A stretch of 64,000 bases of DNA, from positions 20,028,019 to 20,092,018 of the forward strand of contig CM030832.1 of assembly GCA_018105865.1 (NCBI GenBank), given 5' to 3'. Below are positions 1 to 11,756 of the stretch, in pieces. How positions within the stretch are numbered: the stretch's first letter is position 1; every line of letters begins with the position of its first letter. Both the position numbers and the translations under genes were made by a program. The notes beneath the pieces were generated by a model. It saw nothing but the letters and a program-made list of their open reading frames with translations, was not told the DNA's origin and did not search any database. This stretch comes from Metaphire vulgaris. Its lineage: Eukaryota > Annelida > Clitellata > Crassiclitellata > Megascolecidae.

Positions 1-957
1 GTCCACTCTACGGCCTAAAATAGAACCCTTCCCCAAATTGTTTTCGAAGCTGCTTAGCGAAAATTTTTCAGCGGTAACCCCACTTAGGTGAGCAGCAAAG
101 TTGTAGAGGGATGTCAGTGGAACAAAATAAATTGAGAAGTTTGAACATTGGTCAACATTTGATAAAGACATGTCAATTCTAACCTGAACGCCTTTGTTGA
201 AACATAAGTATTAGCTATGAATTTCGAGAAAATTTTGTAATTTTTTTGGGATTTGCTATATCTCAGGCTATAAAAGAGCTAAGAAGATGATGCCATTGTT
301 TAGCGTTTTTATTTCTCTTTCTAACCATCCGTGCAAAACAAAGAAATTTGGGGGTAGGGTCCACTCTACGGCCTAAAATAGAACCCTCTCTCAAAAAATT
401 GTTTTGAAGCTCCGTAGCGAAAAGTTTTTCTGCAGTAACCCCACTTGGGTGAGCGGCAAAGTTGTAGGAGGATGTCAGTGGAACAAAATAAATTTAAAAG
501 TTTGAAAGCCAGTCAACATTTGGTAAAGACATGTCAATTCTACCATGAACAAGTCGTTTTCTGAAAGCTATTACCTGTATCTATTCAGTGCAGCCAAAGG
601 TATAACCTTTTGGACCAAAGAATATATATACTCTATTACATAAAGCTGATTTAGCTTTAAAAAATAGGTGTCATCTAACGAATGGATAGATACTAAAGCG
701 ATTTATAGCATAATAAGACGTGAGTCTATGTACAAATGACTATGAAAGTTTAAACGTTTGAGTCCTATGTACAAATGACTATGAAAACTGTATCTATTTG
801 TATAACCTTTTGGACCAAAGAATATATATACTCTATTACATAAAGCTGATTTAGCTTTAAAAAAGGTGTCATCTACGAATGGATAGATACTAAAGCGATT
901 TAAGATAACGTTGAGTCCGTACAAATGACTGAACCTTGCGCCAGGTAAAGGGGTTAA
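1..957. mobile_element. TTAA-flanked non-autonomous DNA element, left end outside window
   Basis: The right part of an element that also occurs at 22499-23539 and 24135-24788. It holds two copies of an internal unit starting gtccactctacggcc at 1 and at 359 (period about 358), then a diverged direct duplication around 575-790 and 789-930. The right edge reads ggggttaa and ends in TTAA at 954-957. TTAA targets with CCC/GGG ends are typical of piggyBac-type elements; assigning it there is inference. No coding frame. Confidence 0.6.
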
Positions 958-1161
958 TAACTGGGTTGGGAGATTTAAACAACATTTATTTATGGCCAGA
1001 TTGGTTGATTGATGGAATGAATTGGATGAGAAGACAGTAGTGGCTACTAGTGTAACTGCTTTTAAAATAAACCTAAGTAACATAAGATACTAGATTGGTC
1101 TTGTATGACTATACTATTAGTCTGCAGACTGAGTATTATAGCAGTTATACAGTATTTGAAT

Positions 1162-2006
1162 TTGGGCTGGTCCGAATATTCACTTCGAATTCGCTTCGGC
1201 GCCAAATAGTGTGACAAATAGTCTATTCGTCTTCGTTCGAATAGTGCTGGTCAAAACGAATACGAAGAGTGGTCACATGATATTAAAAACTTGCATACAG
1301 TTTAAAACTTCAGTTTAGTAAATTCAAGTGTCGGAGATAACATTTTGTTTTATTGGCCAGCACAAATAGCACTATACAAATATATTATTCCGAGCTTGCA
1401 CTAAAAGAATAATTCTGCCCATTTCCAGGTATAATAGGTCTATGTCAGTCTAGTAGTTAAACCATTATAGCCTACGGTAACGTTAGTAAAACATATGTCA
1501 ATTAAATTTCTTCTTTGATTAAAAATTAAAATCAAATATCGTTGCTTCAGTTAGCGATGGATAGGCGAAGCCCGATTTGGAAGTTTTTTAAGATTTGTGA
1601 AGACGAAATTAAAGCAATGTGCACGTTCAGTACTGTCATTTTTCGTGGCAGTGATTCCTCAAGGTCGTTCATGACAACTGCCATGCATATTAATCATATG
1701 TCGTACAAAAACCCGGCCGAGTACGAACAGATGGTCTTAAAGTCTTTACTTCTACTTTGAGTGCTCAATTTGTCTTTTGTCCACAATGGAAGTTGCCAAG
1801 CTATACTTACATATAAGTTATATGAGGATTCTTTATACGTAATAATACTATTATAATAGCACACAGCACTATTGCGGATCACAATATGGCGACTTGCAGC
1901 GGGAGGAGTATCGTAAAAACTATTCATATTCGTTATTCGTCGAATAGTGAACCCGACTATTTGTATTCATCCGAATAGCTCAAAACCCCTATTTGGACCA
2001 GCCCTA
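1162..2006 (+). mobile_element. hAT relic with BED-finger remnant and perfect 8-bp TSD
   Basis: The termini are inverted (gggctggtcc near 1164, ggaccagccc ending near 2005). An identical 8-bp duplication, atttgaat, lies at 1154-1161 and 2007-2014, as expected for hAT elements. At 845 bp it can only be a deletion derivative. It is related to the opposite-strand copy at 46863-48305. Confidence 0.8.
1557..1760 (+). pseudogene. BED-type zinc finger remnant of a hAT transposase
   Basis: A 67-codon frame beginning MDRRSPIWKFFKICED. The W-K-F-F spacing and the later RG-S-S-R-S-F-x-T-T-A-M block match the N-terminal BED finger of hAT transposases, which binds the element ends. The second Cys of the usual C-x2-C pair is not present (the run reads AMCTFSTV), so the finger looks broken. 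No hAT dimerisation or catalytic region follows within the element. A sister copy on the minus strand at about 47680-47870 carries different lesions, so both are decayed descendants of one ancestor. Confidence 0.6.
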
Positions 2007-2014
2007 ATTTGAAT

Positions 2015-2454
2015 GAGGCATGTATGTATTATTCACTAGCATTATAAAAATGAATGAGGTGGAGTGGAGTGGTTCTTGCACAGGGAAGATGCTACTGAAC
2101 CACTTTGAACCGTATTTTAATAATAATTAGTTATTAATGATAAACTGCTTCTTTACAATGTGTCAGGCTGTCGGTGCCTTAGCGGTTTAGCACAGGAGCA
2201 ATAAATGAGGAAATTAACAATGATGATCGATGCTGAGATGTGTATATTTATCCACCAGTTCAAGGTCATAGTTGCTGTTCTGGCCTTAGTAAGTTTGGAA
2301 TAGAAAAGTATTGATATCGCATAATGAAAATTTGCACTGTAAAAAGTATCATCAATACAAAAACTAATACTTGATTTTTAAAGTATCGACAAAACAGAAG
2401 GCGGTAGTAAGGTAGTAAAAAAAGTATCGCTGATATTGTATCAACAATACAATA
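2015..2454. other. No gene recognised
   Basis: AT-rich intergenic sequence with degenerate agtatc/gatactt words from about 2300 to 2450, probably an old DNA-transposon fragment. No supported coding frame. Confidence 0.4.
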
Positions 2455-3142
2455 CAGGGGACCCCCATTAAAGCGCGCCCCATTTAAGCGTGGATTCAGT
2501 TATAGCGCGGACACAGGCTTGGATCCCAACTTAGAGGCTGAATTACAGTATAACAAAAAAATTTTCATGCAAATGGTCCAAAATTACCGACTGTTTATTT
2601 CTTGAAGTTTCTTTACTCATCGTTTTGTTCCTGCACTTGCCCGACGACTTCACAAGACGTTCAAAAGTAAGAGAACGTAAAAGGGGAGATTATGTTTTAA
2701 ATAAGGCTATTTCAAACATTAGGCGATTTCATTTTAAAACAAATTCTTCAAGGGATATTTTGTTTTAAAATAAAACCTCCTGCAGAGAATTTATTTGGGA
2801 GGGGACTTTATTTCCTGACCTGCTGGCTTTGGCGGTCTGCCAATCATGCATCGGCATCAAACGAGTTCGATTTGAATCATGACAGCCAATCAGAGGAGTC
2901 ATTCAAAACGGCCAAATTAAAAACTTCTTAGGCAAAATGGTTGTGACATTTGAAACAGCGTGCCGTTAGACCGTGCATGACGCTGGTGGCAAGGGTTTTC
3001 GATAATCGTGTTTGTTGTGATCATGATGGATAATCAAATTTATATAGTGCCACATATGGTTCATTTCAGTATACCGTGGACCTCGTTACAACGCGGCTCT
3101 AGTTATGGACCCCAAAGTCCGCGTTATAACAGGGGGTCCCTG
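2455..3142. mobile_element. TA-flanked MITE, pogo/Tigger-like ends
   Basis: It starts caggggaccccc and ends gggggtccctg, with TA on both sides (2453-2454 and 3143-3144). The inverted repeat continues into the GC-rich words aagcgcg and cgcgttataac. TA duplication with CAGGG ends is the Tc1/mariner-pogo pattern. At 688 bp with no transposase it is non-autonomous. Confidence 0.65.
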
Positions 3143-3289
3143 TATTGGCAATGCTAACAACTGTGCAGTGTTTAGATGAACCAAATGTGATAATGTATAC
3201 TAAAAACAATAACCAAGAACTGAGTGGCAATGATTGAATCACTTCTTGTAACATTTTATGTTTCTTACCAGCAATGTTTGGTATTAGTC

Positions 3290-3377
3290 ATACATCAGTA
3301 TGGGACAGGCCGAAGCTTCTAGAGTGACTATTACACTTGTCATCATCCTGCCACACTGGGGCTGAGCGATTACATGG
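3290..3377 (-). mobile_element. RTE-like element, extreme 3' end
   Basis: The minus strand continues the 3' end of the RTE-like element resumed at 4479, with a short gatgatgac run as expected for an RTE tail. The hAT element at 3386 separates the two pieces. Confidence 0.4.
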
Positions 3378-3397
3378 GTTATAACCAGTGATGTTAA

Positions 3398-3600
3398 CAA
3401 GGACCGACCCCCCAAGGACGAGGATAAGGACAAGGACCAACTCCCCAAGGACGAGGATAAGGACAAGGACCGAACCCCCAAGGACGAGGATAAGGACGAG
3501 GACCGACCCTCCAAGGACGAGGACTTACCCCGCAAGCACAAGGACCACAAGGACTGACCCCCAAGGACAAGGATCAAGGACAAGGACAAGGACCAACCTC
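3398..3600 (+). repeat. Degenerate (AAGGAC)n array
   Basis: Hexamer-based minisatellite of aaggac/aaggacgagg words with interspersed accgaccccc. It opens long spurious Arg/Thr and Ser/Leu frames on both strands that should not be called genes. Confidence 0.9.
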
Positions 3601-3696
3601 TGTCAGACAAAAAAGTCGGATAGGAAAAAACCAAACACAATTTCAATTCGAATCACAAAATTAGAAAGCAAAATTTTTTTAAAAACATAATGTAGT

Positions 3697-3859
3697 AGCT
3701 CCACCAGGGGGCCAATGCCTGTGCCTTTGAGAGCCTGGCCCCCAGTGGCCCCCAGTTGGGACCCTATACTTAATGCTACATACATTAAACAACAAATGGT
3801 TGGCCCCATGATTGTTGCCCCCAACGGCCCCCACTTGCCAAATCCTAGAGCCGCCACTG
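3697..3859. mobile_element. hAT MITE, left terminus missing
   Basis: Same family as 58588-58771 and 59764-59951. The right end agccgccactg is intact but the left cagtggcgg is gone. The 8-bp duplication aatgtagt still abuts both sides (3689-3696 and 3860-3867), so the loss happened exactly at the terminus. Confidence 0.8.
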
Positions 3860-3894
3860 AATGTAGTCAACAGCAATGCTGCATTTCAAATGCG

Positions 3895-3992
3895 CCTTTG
3901 ACTTTAGCCACCTAGCTATGTTACTGCGCTTAAGAAATTGTCAAGTTTAATAATAATAATAATAATAATAATAACAATAATAATAATAAATG
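3895..3992 (+). mobile_element. CR1/L2-like 3' end with (TAA)n tail
   Basis: The motif gttactgcgcttaagaaattgtc is followed by a TAA repeat. It matches the 3' ends of the other CR1/L2-like copies here (17460-17515, 50880-50932 and 60060-60112). No coding part remains. Confidence 0.65.
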
Positions 3993-4269
3993 AAAAAGTG
4001 TTTCCAGCAGCTGATCAGTCATGCACACACGGTGAGGTCTAATTATGAGACCACTTTGCAAAAACACTCGTTCAACTGGAGCCGACGTCGCAGGGAAACA
4101 AAGAATTCTGCTAAAGAATCAACTGGTATTATAAAGGAAACAATGACTAAACATTTAGAGTAACTCAACGCAAGAATGTAGCCAAAATATAAATCCACAT
4201 ACTACTCTTACCTTGGAACATAATTATCAGTACAATTGAAAATGGTATACAAGTAATTTGGTCCTTATA

Positions 4270-4460
4270 AGGACTTTTCAAGGACTAAGTTACAAGGACC
4301 AGGACAAGGACCGATCTGGAAGGACGAGGATAAGGACAAGGACCGAACCCCCAAGGACAAGGATAAGGACAAGGACTGACTCCTCAAGGACGAGGACAAG
4401 GACAAGGACTTCAAATTGGTCCTTAAGGAGTCCTTAAGGACAAGGACCAGGACAAGGATT
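4270..4460 (+). repeat. Degenerate (AAGGAC)n array
   Basis: Second array inside the hAT element at 3386-4470. It is duplicated at about 7206-7385. Confidence 0.9.
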
Positions 4461-4478
4461 AACATCACTGGTTATAAC

Positions 4479-6496
4479 TGCCTTCATGAAGTCATGTCTT
4501 GTGAGGCTCAATGTGCTTCTGGTACTGTCAAAATGGTTAATTCTTTGATGTTACTCATCCAGGTCATTCTTTGTCTTCCTCTGCTTCTTTGCCCTTTTGT
4601 GATCCCTAGCATTATGGACTTTTCTATGGCATTTCTTTGTTGTGCTATGTGTCCAAAATATTTCAATTTTCTTTCTTTCACTTTGACAAGTAGTAGTTTT
4701 TCCATTCCTGCTTCATCCTACTTCATCATTAGTTCTTTCTAGGTATGTGATGCTTAATATTTTTTAAAGCATTGCATTTCAAAAGATTCTATTTTCTCTT
4801 CATCCTTCTTCATCCTGCCTCACATCCATAATTGGCAACCGGCTAAACCAAGGCATGTAGAAGGTCGTACTTTAATTGGGATACTTATGTTTTTATTTTC
4901 CAGATTTTCTGTAGTTTCCCCAGTATTGTCATTCCCAGACCCAATCTGCTTCTGATTTCAGTTACTTAGTTAGCATCATCTGTAATTCGAAATCCAGATA
5001 TGGAAATTCTTTTGCTTGTTCTAGTTGTTCTCCATCTACATGTACAATTGTACAGATATATTCCTGAGTTGCTATTCAATACATGATCTTTGTCTTTGTG
5101 TTCATTCATAAACCATATTCACTACTGACAACCTCTAATCTCTCCATTAATTCTTGTAATTCCTTTTTTGATGTTGCTATAAGTATGATGTCATTGGCTT
5201 ATCTGAGATTGTTGAATCTTTTATCACCAGTCCTGTATCCCCCTGGTAACCCTCTAGAGCTTGCTTCATAGCCATCTCTGCAATAATGTTGAACAAATAC
5301 GGGAACAAGATGCATCTCTGTCATACTCCTTTTGAGGCTCAAAACCACTCTGTGATTGAGTTTGCCATCTTTACTTGTGTTGACTTTTTTGTACAAATTA
5401 GCAAGCAATGCCACAAAGATGTTAGTTCATTCAATGATCAGCACCAAATTAGACTATTGCAACAGTTTACTGAGCCAGGAGCCTAGCACCGGAGACACAA
5501 ATATGGAGACTGCAGTCAGTCCAAAATGCAGCCACACGTTTCGTTACCAAAGTTTCGCGGCGGCAGCATATTTCTCCTATCCTTCAGGATCTGCACTGGC
5601 TGCCAGTTAAGCAGCGCATAGAGTTCAAAGTCACCTCTCTAGTCGACAAATGCCTGCATGGAGAAGCACCCGGCTATCTGACTCACGATTGTCAACTTGT
5701 TCAACAAACGCAAAGATCCTTAGGGCTTCGATCCAATGACACTCGGTTGCTGGTAACATTGAGAACTCATAGTAGACTTGGTGATCGCACTCTCAAGGCT
5801 ATTGGACCTCAAAGTTGGAACGCTCTCCCAACAGCTATACACGATCATGTGGTTTCACGCTCAGCATTTCTTACCAATCTCAAGACATTTTGCTTTAATG
5901 TAACAGCAGCGGTGCAGTGTTAAATGTGCCTCGCATATGTGATTATCTATCTATCAATGAAACCAGGTGACCAGGCTTTCCCATGTCCAGTATTGTCCAC
6001 CACAGTTTCTCGTGTATTACAATATTGAAAGCCTTGGTAAAGTTTATGAAACAGAGGTATGAATCAGCGTGAATGCAGCGTGCCCTTGTATGATTGTCCC
6101 GGTCAGTGGTTGATTGTATTCTTTTGCCTTGCACATTAGGAAGTGGAGATTTGTGATTTGGTCTCTTGTGCCTCTACCCAGTTGAAAGCCTGCTTTATTG
6201 TTCTGCAATCTCATTTTCTGTCTCTGCCTGAATTCAATAGAGAATTATTTTTGTAATATTTTGCTGGCATGCGAGACTAATGCAATGGTTCAGTAGTTTT
6301 TGCACTTAGCTGCATCACCCTTTTATGGTAATGGAATGAAAGTGGTCTGAATCTATTCCAATGGCCATTCTTCTGTTTCCCAGATACTGCTGCATAGAAG
6401 ATGCATCCTGTCAATGACAGTATCTCCTCACTTTTTAAATAGCTCTGCAGGCGCTCCAACTGGTCCTTATGCGTCCGGTCTGCAATGACTTCTTTA
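4479..6496 (-). mobile_element. RTE-like non-LTR retrotransposon, 3' half, copy 1
   Basis: Read on the minus strand, pieces appear in family order: an R-P-L-S...N-Y-R-T-I relic (6277-6459), a palm block with FINFTKAFNIV and LWW (5943-6134), a remnant of the GCILSPYLFN block (5280-5350), then the C-terminal KLKYFGHI...RGRQRMTW block (4508-4705). Several frameshifts make it non-functional. A plus-strand CR1 fragment splits it at 5423-5935. Confidence 0.75.
5423..5935 (+). mobile_element. CR1/L2-like 3' fragment, copy 1
   Basis: The plus strand encodes the CR1/L2 RT C-terminus across frames: STKLDYCNSLL, then LQDLHWLPVKQRIEFK, then PQSWNALPTA, ending at a stop near 5923. A short attatctatctatc tail follows. 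5'-truncated and inserted in the minus-strand RTE. Confidence 0.75.
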
Positions 6497-6499
6497 GCT

Positions 6500-7118
6500 A
6501 TGTAATTGTAATGTAATGTAATTAGCTATTTATATTGCGCCTAATCAATCAATGTTAGCAAGCGCATTACAATTAATGTCAATTATGTCAATTATTATAT
6601 GCACAATTAAACAGATGTGTCTTCAAATGTTTACGGAAAGCGACGGGTGACTTTATGTTCCGTAGTGCTGGTGGAAGGGCGTTCCAGGCATGGGGTCCGG
6701 CGTACGAGAAGGCTCGTTGCCCCATGACTGTCCGAAGACGAGGTTTCTGGTATTGACTGGTAGAGGCTGATCGTAGGCCTGGTCTACCGATGGCGGTTGA
6801 TGTTGGCTGGAGCAGATCAGCCAGATAGGTCGGACAAAGACCATTCTGTGCACAGAACATCAGCCTGCATAGTTTGTTTTGTATCCGTGACTGGACTGGA
6901 AGCCAATGAAGTTCGCGAAGCGCCGGAGTGACGTGGTCTCGAGGTTTTAGGTCCAGCACCAGACGTGCAGCAGCATTTTGTAAGCGCTGCAGGTTGGCCA
7001 GTGTAGACTTTGGAAGGCCAGCAAGAACAGAATTACAATAGTCTAGTCTGGACAGAACAAACGCAGAAACCAGTTTCGAGGCGACTTCTTTGCCAGCGAT
7101 TCGACAAATCTGGCGGAT
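6500..7118 (-). mobile_element. CR1/L2-like 3' end cut by the duplication breakpoint
   Basis: The minus strand carries the C-terminal RT region (HVTPALRELHWLPVQSRI, then HAWNALPPALRN, stop near 6588). It is the same sequence as 9441-10051 and stops where the tandem unit ends. Confidence 0.85.
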
Positions 7119-7402
7119 AGGGTACTACTCTAGGATACTACTCTTACCTTGGAACATAATTATCAGTACAATTGAAAATGGTATACAAGTAATTTGGTCC
7201 TTATAAGGACTTTTCAAGGACTAAGTTACAAGGACCAGGACAAGGACCGATCTGGAAGGACGAGGATAAGGACGAGGACCGAACCCCCAAGGACAAGGAT
7301 AAGGACAAGGACTGACTCCTCAAGGACAAGGACAAGGACTTCAAATTGGTCCTTAAGGAGTCCTTAAGGACCAGGACAAGGATTAACATCACTGGTTATA
7401 AC

Positions 7403-9437
7403 TGCCTTCATGAAGTCATGTCTTGTGAGGCTCAATGTGCTTCTGGTACTGTCAAAATGGTTAATTCTTTGATGTTACTCATCCAGGTCATTCTTTGTCT
7501 TCCTCTGCTTCTTTGCCCTTTTGTGATCCCTAGCATTATGGACTTTTCTATGGCATTTCTTTGTTGTGCTATGTGTCCAAAATATTTCAATTTTCTTTCT
7601 TTCACTTTGACAAGTAGTAGTTTTTCCATTCCTGCTTCATCCTACTTCATCATTAGTTCTTTCTAGGTATGTGATGCTTAATATTTTTTAAAGCATTGCA
7701 TTTCAAAAGATTCTATTTTCTCTTCATCCTTCTTCATCCTGCCTCACATCCATAATTGGCAACCGGCTAAACCAAGGCATGTAGAAGGTCGATTTTTAAT
7801 TGGGATACTTATGTTTTTATTTTCCAGATTTTCTGTAGTTTCCCCAGTATTGTCATTCCCAGACCCAATCTGCTTCTGATTTCAGTTACTTAGTTAGCAT
7901 CATCTGTAATTCGAAATCCAGATATGGAAATTCTTTTGCTTGTTCTAGTTGTTCTCCATCTACATGTACAATTGTACAGATATATTCCTGAGTTGCTATT
8001 CAATACATGATCTTTGTCTTTGTGTTCATTCATAAACCATATTCACTACTGACAACCTCTAATCTCTCCATTAATTCTTGTAATTCCTTTTTTGATGTTG
8101 CTATAAGTATGATGTCATTGGCTTATCTGAGATTGTTGAATCTTTTATCACCAGTCCTGTATCCCCCTGGTAACCCTCTAGAGCTTGCTTCATAGCCATC
8201 TCTGCAATAATGTTGAACAAATACGGGAACAAGATGCATCTCTGTCATACTCCTTTTGAGGCTCAAAACCACTCTGTGATTGAGTTTGCCATCTTTACTT
8301 GTGTTGACTTTTTTGTACAAATTAGCAAGCAATGCCGCAAAGATGTTAGTTCATTCAATGATCAGCACCAAATTAAACTATTGCAACAGTTTACTGAGCC
8401 AGGAGCCTAGCACCGGAGACACAAATATGGAGACTGCAATCAGTCCAAAATGCAGCCACAGCTGCCACACGTTTCGTTACCAAAGTTTCGCGGTGGCAGC
8501 ATATTTCTCCTATCCTTCAGGATCTGCACTGGCTGCCAGTTAAGCAGCGCATAGAGTTCAAAGTCACCTCTCTAGTCGACAAATGCCTGCATGGAGAAGC
8601 ACCCGGCTATCTGACTCACGATTGTCAACTTGTTCAACAAACGCAAAGATCCTTAGGGCTTCGATCCAATGACACTCGGTTGCTGGTAACATTGAGAACT
8701 CATAGTAGACTTGGTGATCGCACTCTCAAGGCTATTGGACCTCAAAGTTGGAACGCTCTCCCAACAGCTATACATGATCATGTGGTTTCACGCTCAGCAT
8801 TTCTTACCAATCTCAAGACATTTTGCTTTAATGTAACAGCAGCGGTGCAGTGTTAAATGTGCCTCGCATATGTGATTATCTATCTATCAATGAAACCAGG
8901 TGACCAGGCTTTCCCATGTCCAGTATTGTCCACCACAGTTTCTCGTGTATTACAATATTGAAAGCCTTGGTAAAGTTTATGAAACAGAGGTATGAATCAG
9001 CGTGAATGCAGCGTGCCCTTGTATGATTGTCCCGGTCAGTGGTTGATTGTATTCTTTTGCCTTGCACATTAGGAAGTGGAGATTTGTGATTTGGTCTCTT
9101 GTGCCTCTACCCAGTTGAAAGCCTGCTTTATTGTTCTGCAATCTCATTTTCTGTCTCTGCCTGAATTCAATAGAGAATTATTTTTGTAATATTTTGCTGG
9201 CATGCGAGACTAATGCAATGGTTCAGTAGTTTTTGCACTTAGCTGCATCACCCTTTTATGGTAATGGAATGAAAGTGGTCTGAATCTATTCCAATGGCCA
9301 TTCTTCTGTTTCCCAGATACTGCTGCATAGAAGATGCATCCTGTCAATGACAGTATCTCCTCACTTTTTAAATAGCTCTGCAGGCGCTCCAACTGGTCCT
9401 TATGCGTCCGGTCTGCAATGACTTCTTTAGCTATGTA
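7403..9437 (-). mobile_element. RTE-like retrotransposon, 3' half, copy 2
   Basis: Duplicate of 4479-6496 with the same RT remnants (7432-7629, 8876-9067, 9210-9392) and the same lesions. Upstream it is cut by the CR1 element at 9441-11746 and resumes at 11757. Confidence 0.75.
8347..8868 (+). mobile_element. CR1/L2-like 3' fragment, copy 2
   Basis: Duplicate of 5423-5935. It includes a small insertion, sccacagctg-like, near 8457-8467 relative to copy 1. Confidence 0.7.
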
Positions 9438-9520
9438 ATTGTAATGTAATGTAATTAGCTATTTATATTGCGCCTAATCAATCAATGTTAGCAAGCGCAT
9501 TACAATTAATGTCAATTATG

Positions 9521-11371
9521 TCAATTATTATATGCACAATTAAACAGATGTGTCTTCAAATGTTTACGGAAAGCGACGGGTGACTTTATGTTCCGTAGTG
9601 CTGGTGGAAGGGCGTTCCAGGCATGGGGTCCGGCGTACGAGAAGGCTCGTTGCCCCATGACTGTCCGAAGACGAGGTTTCTGGTATTGACTGGTAGAGGC
9701 TGATCGTAGGCCTGGTCTACCGATGGCGGTTGATGTTGGCTGGAGCAGATCAGCCAGATAGGTCGGACAAAGACCATTCTGTGCACAGAACATCAGCCTG
9801 CATAGTTTGTTTTGTATCCGTGACTGGACTGGAAGCCAATGAAGTTCGCGAAGCGCCGGAGTGACGTGGTCTCGAGGTTTTAGGTCCAGCACCAGACGTG
9901 CAGCAGCATTTTGTAAGCGCTGCAGGTTGGCCAGTGTAGACTTTGGAAGGCCAGCAAGAACAGAATTACAATAGTCTAGTCTGGACAGAACAAACGCAGA
10001 AACCAGTTTCGAGGCGACTTCTTTGCCAGCGATTCGACAAATCTGGCGGATACGTCGTATGTGATAGAAGCAGCTCTTGGCTAACTGTCCAACATGTTGC
10101 TTCATGGTCAATTCGTTGTCAAACAGTACTCCGAGATCTCTAACGACGGAAGAAGGGCGGACGATGGTGCCCTGAAGTGCCAGACTACAATCAGTGTTAG
10201 ACAGCTTAAGCATGTTAGCATGTGAGCCAAACCATGCAAGCTCAGTCTTGGAAGCATTAAGTTGCAATCATCGTGAGGAACACCATCCTTGGACCTCTGT
10301 GATGCAATTTTGGAGACGACCAAGAGCAAGACCGACGTCTTTAACGTCCACATGGTCGTAGATCTGTTTATCATCAACAAAAATATGATGGCGAAGATCA
10401 TGACGTTGAAAAATGAGGGCAAAGTCTTCTGTGTATGTGATGAAGGCAATCAGTTCCAAAGACAAGCCCTGGGGCACAGAGCACTCGAGAGACAAAGCTG
10501 GCGAGGAATCATTGAGGTGGCGAAATATCTTCTCGCGTCCAGTGAGGTAAGAACGAAACCAGCCAAGGGGAACTTCGCTGACTCTGAAACGTTCCTCCAG
10601 GACACGGAGCAGTATGTCATGATCCATCATGTCGAAAGCCGAGCTGAGGTCAAGTAATGCAAGTGCAGTGACCTTGCCATCATCTATGGCGTGCACAAGG
10701 TCGTTGTGGACTTTAATTACCACTGTTTCTGTTGAGTGAAATCGTCGATATGCAGATTGATGAACTGGTAAAAGGTGATTGCGCTCAGAAAACTCAGCAA
10801 ATCGAGCAACGACTGTTCGCTCCACAAGCTTCGACACAAAGCTCAAGTTGGAAATTGGTCGAAAAGATTTCAGATCTCCTGGATCCAATGTTGGCTTCTT
10901 CAGGCGGGGAAAGACGATAGCAGATTTGCAGGCATCGGCACAGTTTCCAGTGTCCAAAGAAGTGTTGCACATCAGACTAAGCAGAGGAGCGATGACATCA
11001 GCAACCTCACATAACAGCCAGGTAGAGATTAGATCAAGCGAGCATTGCTTGTTTGGCAACTTTGATAACAGAGCTTTGATCTCAGTTGGTGTTACTGGAT
11101 AGAAAGAGAAAGGCGGAGTTTGTCTTTTAACGATCTCCACCTCAGGTGCATTAGATGTCTGCTCACGAATTCGAGCAATCTTCTCCGTAAAAAAGGTGGC
11201 AAAGTCATTGACCTTGAAGTGTGATACAGAGGTCAGAGGCGGTTTGGCAAGCCGATCAACTTTAGCCCAGATCGCTCGACTGTTTCCTCTGCAGCTTTGA
11301 ATTTCCCGCTCCAGTACTGTTTGAACTTCTCTTGGAAAAGTTGCCGGACTATCTTTGAGTATAGTTGCCAA
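9521..11371 (-). pseudogene. CR1/L2-like reverse transcriptase, one in-frame stop
   Basis: An open frame of 616 codons broken by one TGA at 10268-10270, where the family has a sense codon before LQLNASKTEL. Visible RT blocks are DLKSFRPISNLSFVSKLVER, the first catalytic block with LDLSSAFDMMDHDILL, a damaged SVPQG block (VPQGLSLEL), and FVDD in place of the usual YADD. The C-terminal LDYCNSVLAGLP and LHWLPV blocks are intact. A frameshift near 11300 separates it from the upstream linker frame. The altered catalytic boxes and stop imply it is dead, but recent. Confidence 0.8.
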
Positions 11372-11532
11372 GCCTCCAGTGTATCAGACGTCAGAAGGCG
11401 CCTGTAATGTCTTTCAAGTTGACGTTGCTTGGCTTTAGCAGCACGACAATCTTCGTCGAACCATGGAGCAGAGTGCCGTCTGGATGTCTGGACGGTTCTA
11501 AGTGGTGCATGCTTATCGATCAGGTTTCTCAT
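11233..11532 (-). pseudogene. CR1/L2-like endonuclease-RT linker
   Basis: The frame includes DKHAPLRTV and SAPWFDEDCRAAK, which typically lie between the endonuclease and RT domains of CR1/L2 ORF2. It is joined to the RT frame only through a frameshift. Confidence 0.7.
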
Positions 11533-11756
11533 GGCAGTGTCATAAAGAGAGAAGAGGCCGTTGACATAAGGTACAGGGGACTGGATGACCGATTCGACGA
11601 GCTGATGAAGATCAGAAGAGAAAGCATCGATGTCGGATTGACGCCATGAGCGACGTTGAATGCAGCGTGCCCTTGTATGATTGTCCCGGTCAGAACGCCG
11701 TAACGCACCAGTGATCAGAGAATGATCTGAGAGAATCCCGGGTGTAGCTATGTAGC

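Larger units (their letters stand above)
3386..4470. mobile_element. hAT-type element carrying (AAGGAC)n arrays, 8-bp palindromic TSD
   Basis: The ends are cagtgatgttaa at 3386 and ttaacatcactg ending at 4470, perfect inverted repeats with the CAGTG start typical of hAT. Both sides carry gttataac (3378-3385 and 4471-4478). Inside are two degenerate AAGGAC arrays (about 3398-3600 and 4270-4460), a hAT MITE (3697-3859) and a CR1 3' tail. No transposase is visible. The right end recurs at 7403 through the tandem duplication, and a partial copy lies at 39281. Confidence 0.7.
4193..10051. repeat. Tandem duplication, two units of about 2.93 kb
   Basis: Unit 1 runs from about 4193 to 7118 and unit 2 from about 7134 to 10051. 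The two are nearly identical, with only scattered single-base and small indel differences. Both carry a hAT right end, an RTE 3' half, a plus-strand CR1 fragment and the 3' part of a minus-strand CR1. The junction near 7119-7134 repeats the word tactactct, suggesting microhomology. An assembly artefact cannot be excluded. Confidence 0.85.
9441..11746 (-). mobile_element. CR1/L2-like retrotransposon with 10-bp TSD
   Basis: The longest, best preserved CR1 copy in the first third of the window. The word tagctatgta lies on both sides (about 9430 and 11747), consistent with a target duplication inside the RTE host. Reading 5' to 3' on the minus strand: an endonuclease end with an LSDHSLI motif (about 11690-11740), a linker (11233-11532), an RT domain (10268-11371) and the C-terminus (9521-10267). 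Confidence 0.8.

Noticed and set aside
703..1083. 126-codon minus-strand frame
   Set aside because: It lies over the internal duplication of the TTAA element; the repeated peptide FHSHLYI simply mirrors the DNA repeat.
3284..3690. Long Ser/Leu and Arg/Thr frames on both strands over AAGGAC arrays (also 4265-4468, 7201-7392, 39280-39480)
   Set aside because: Low-complexity translation of a hexamer repeat; both strands are open for the same reason and there is no domain.
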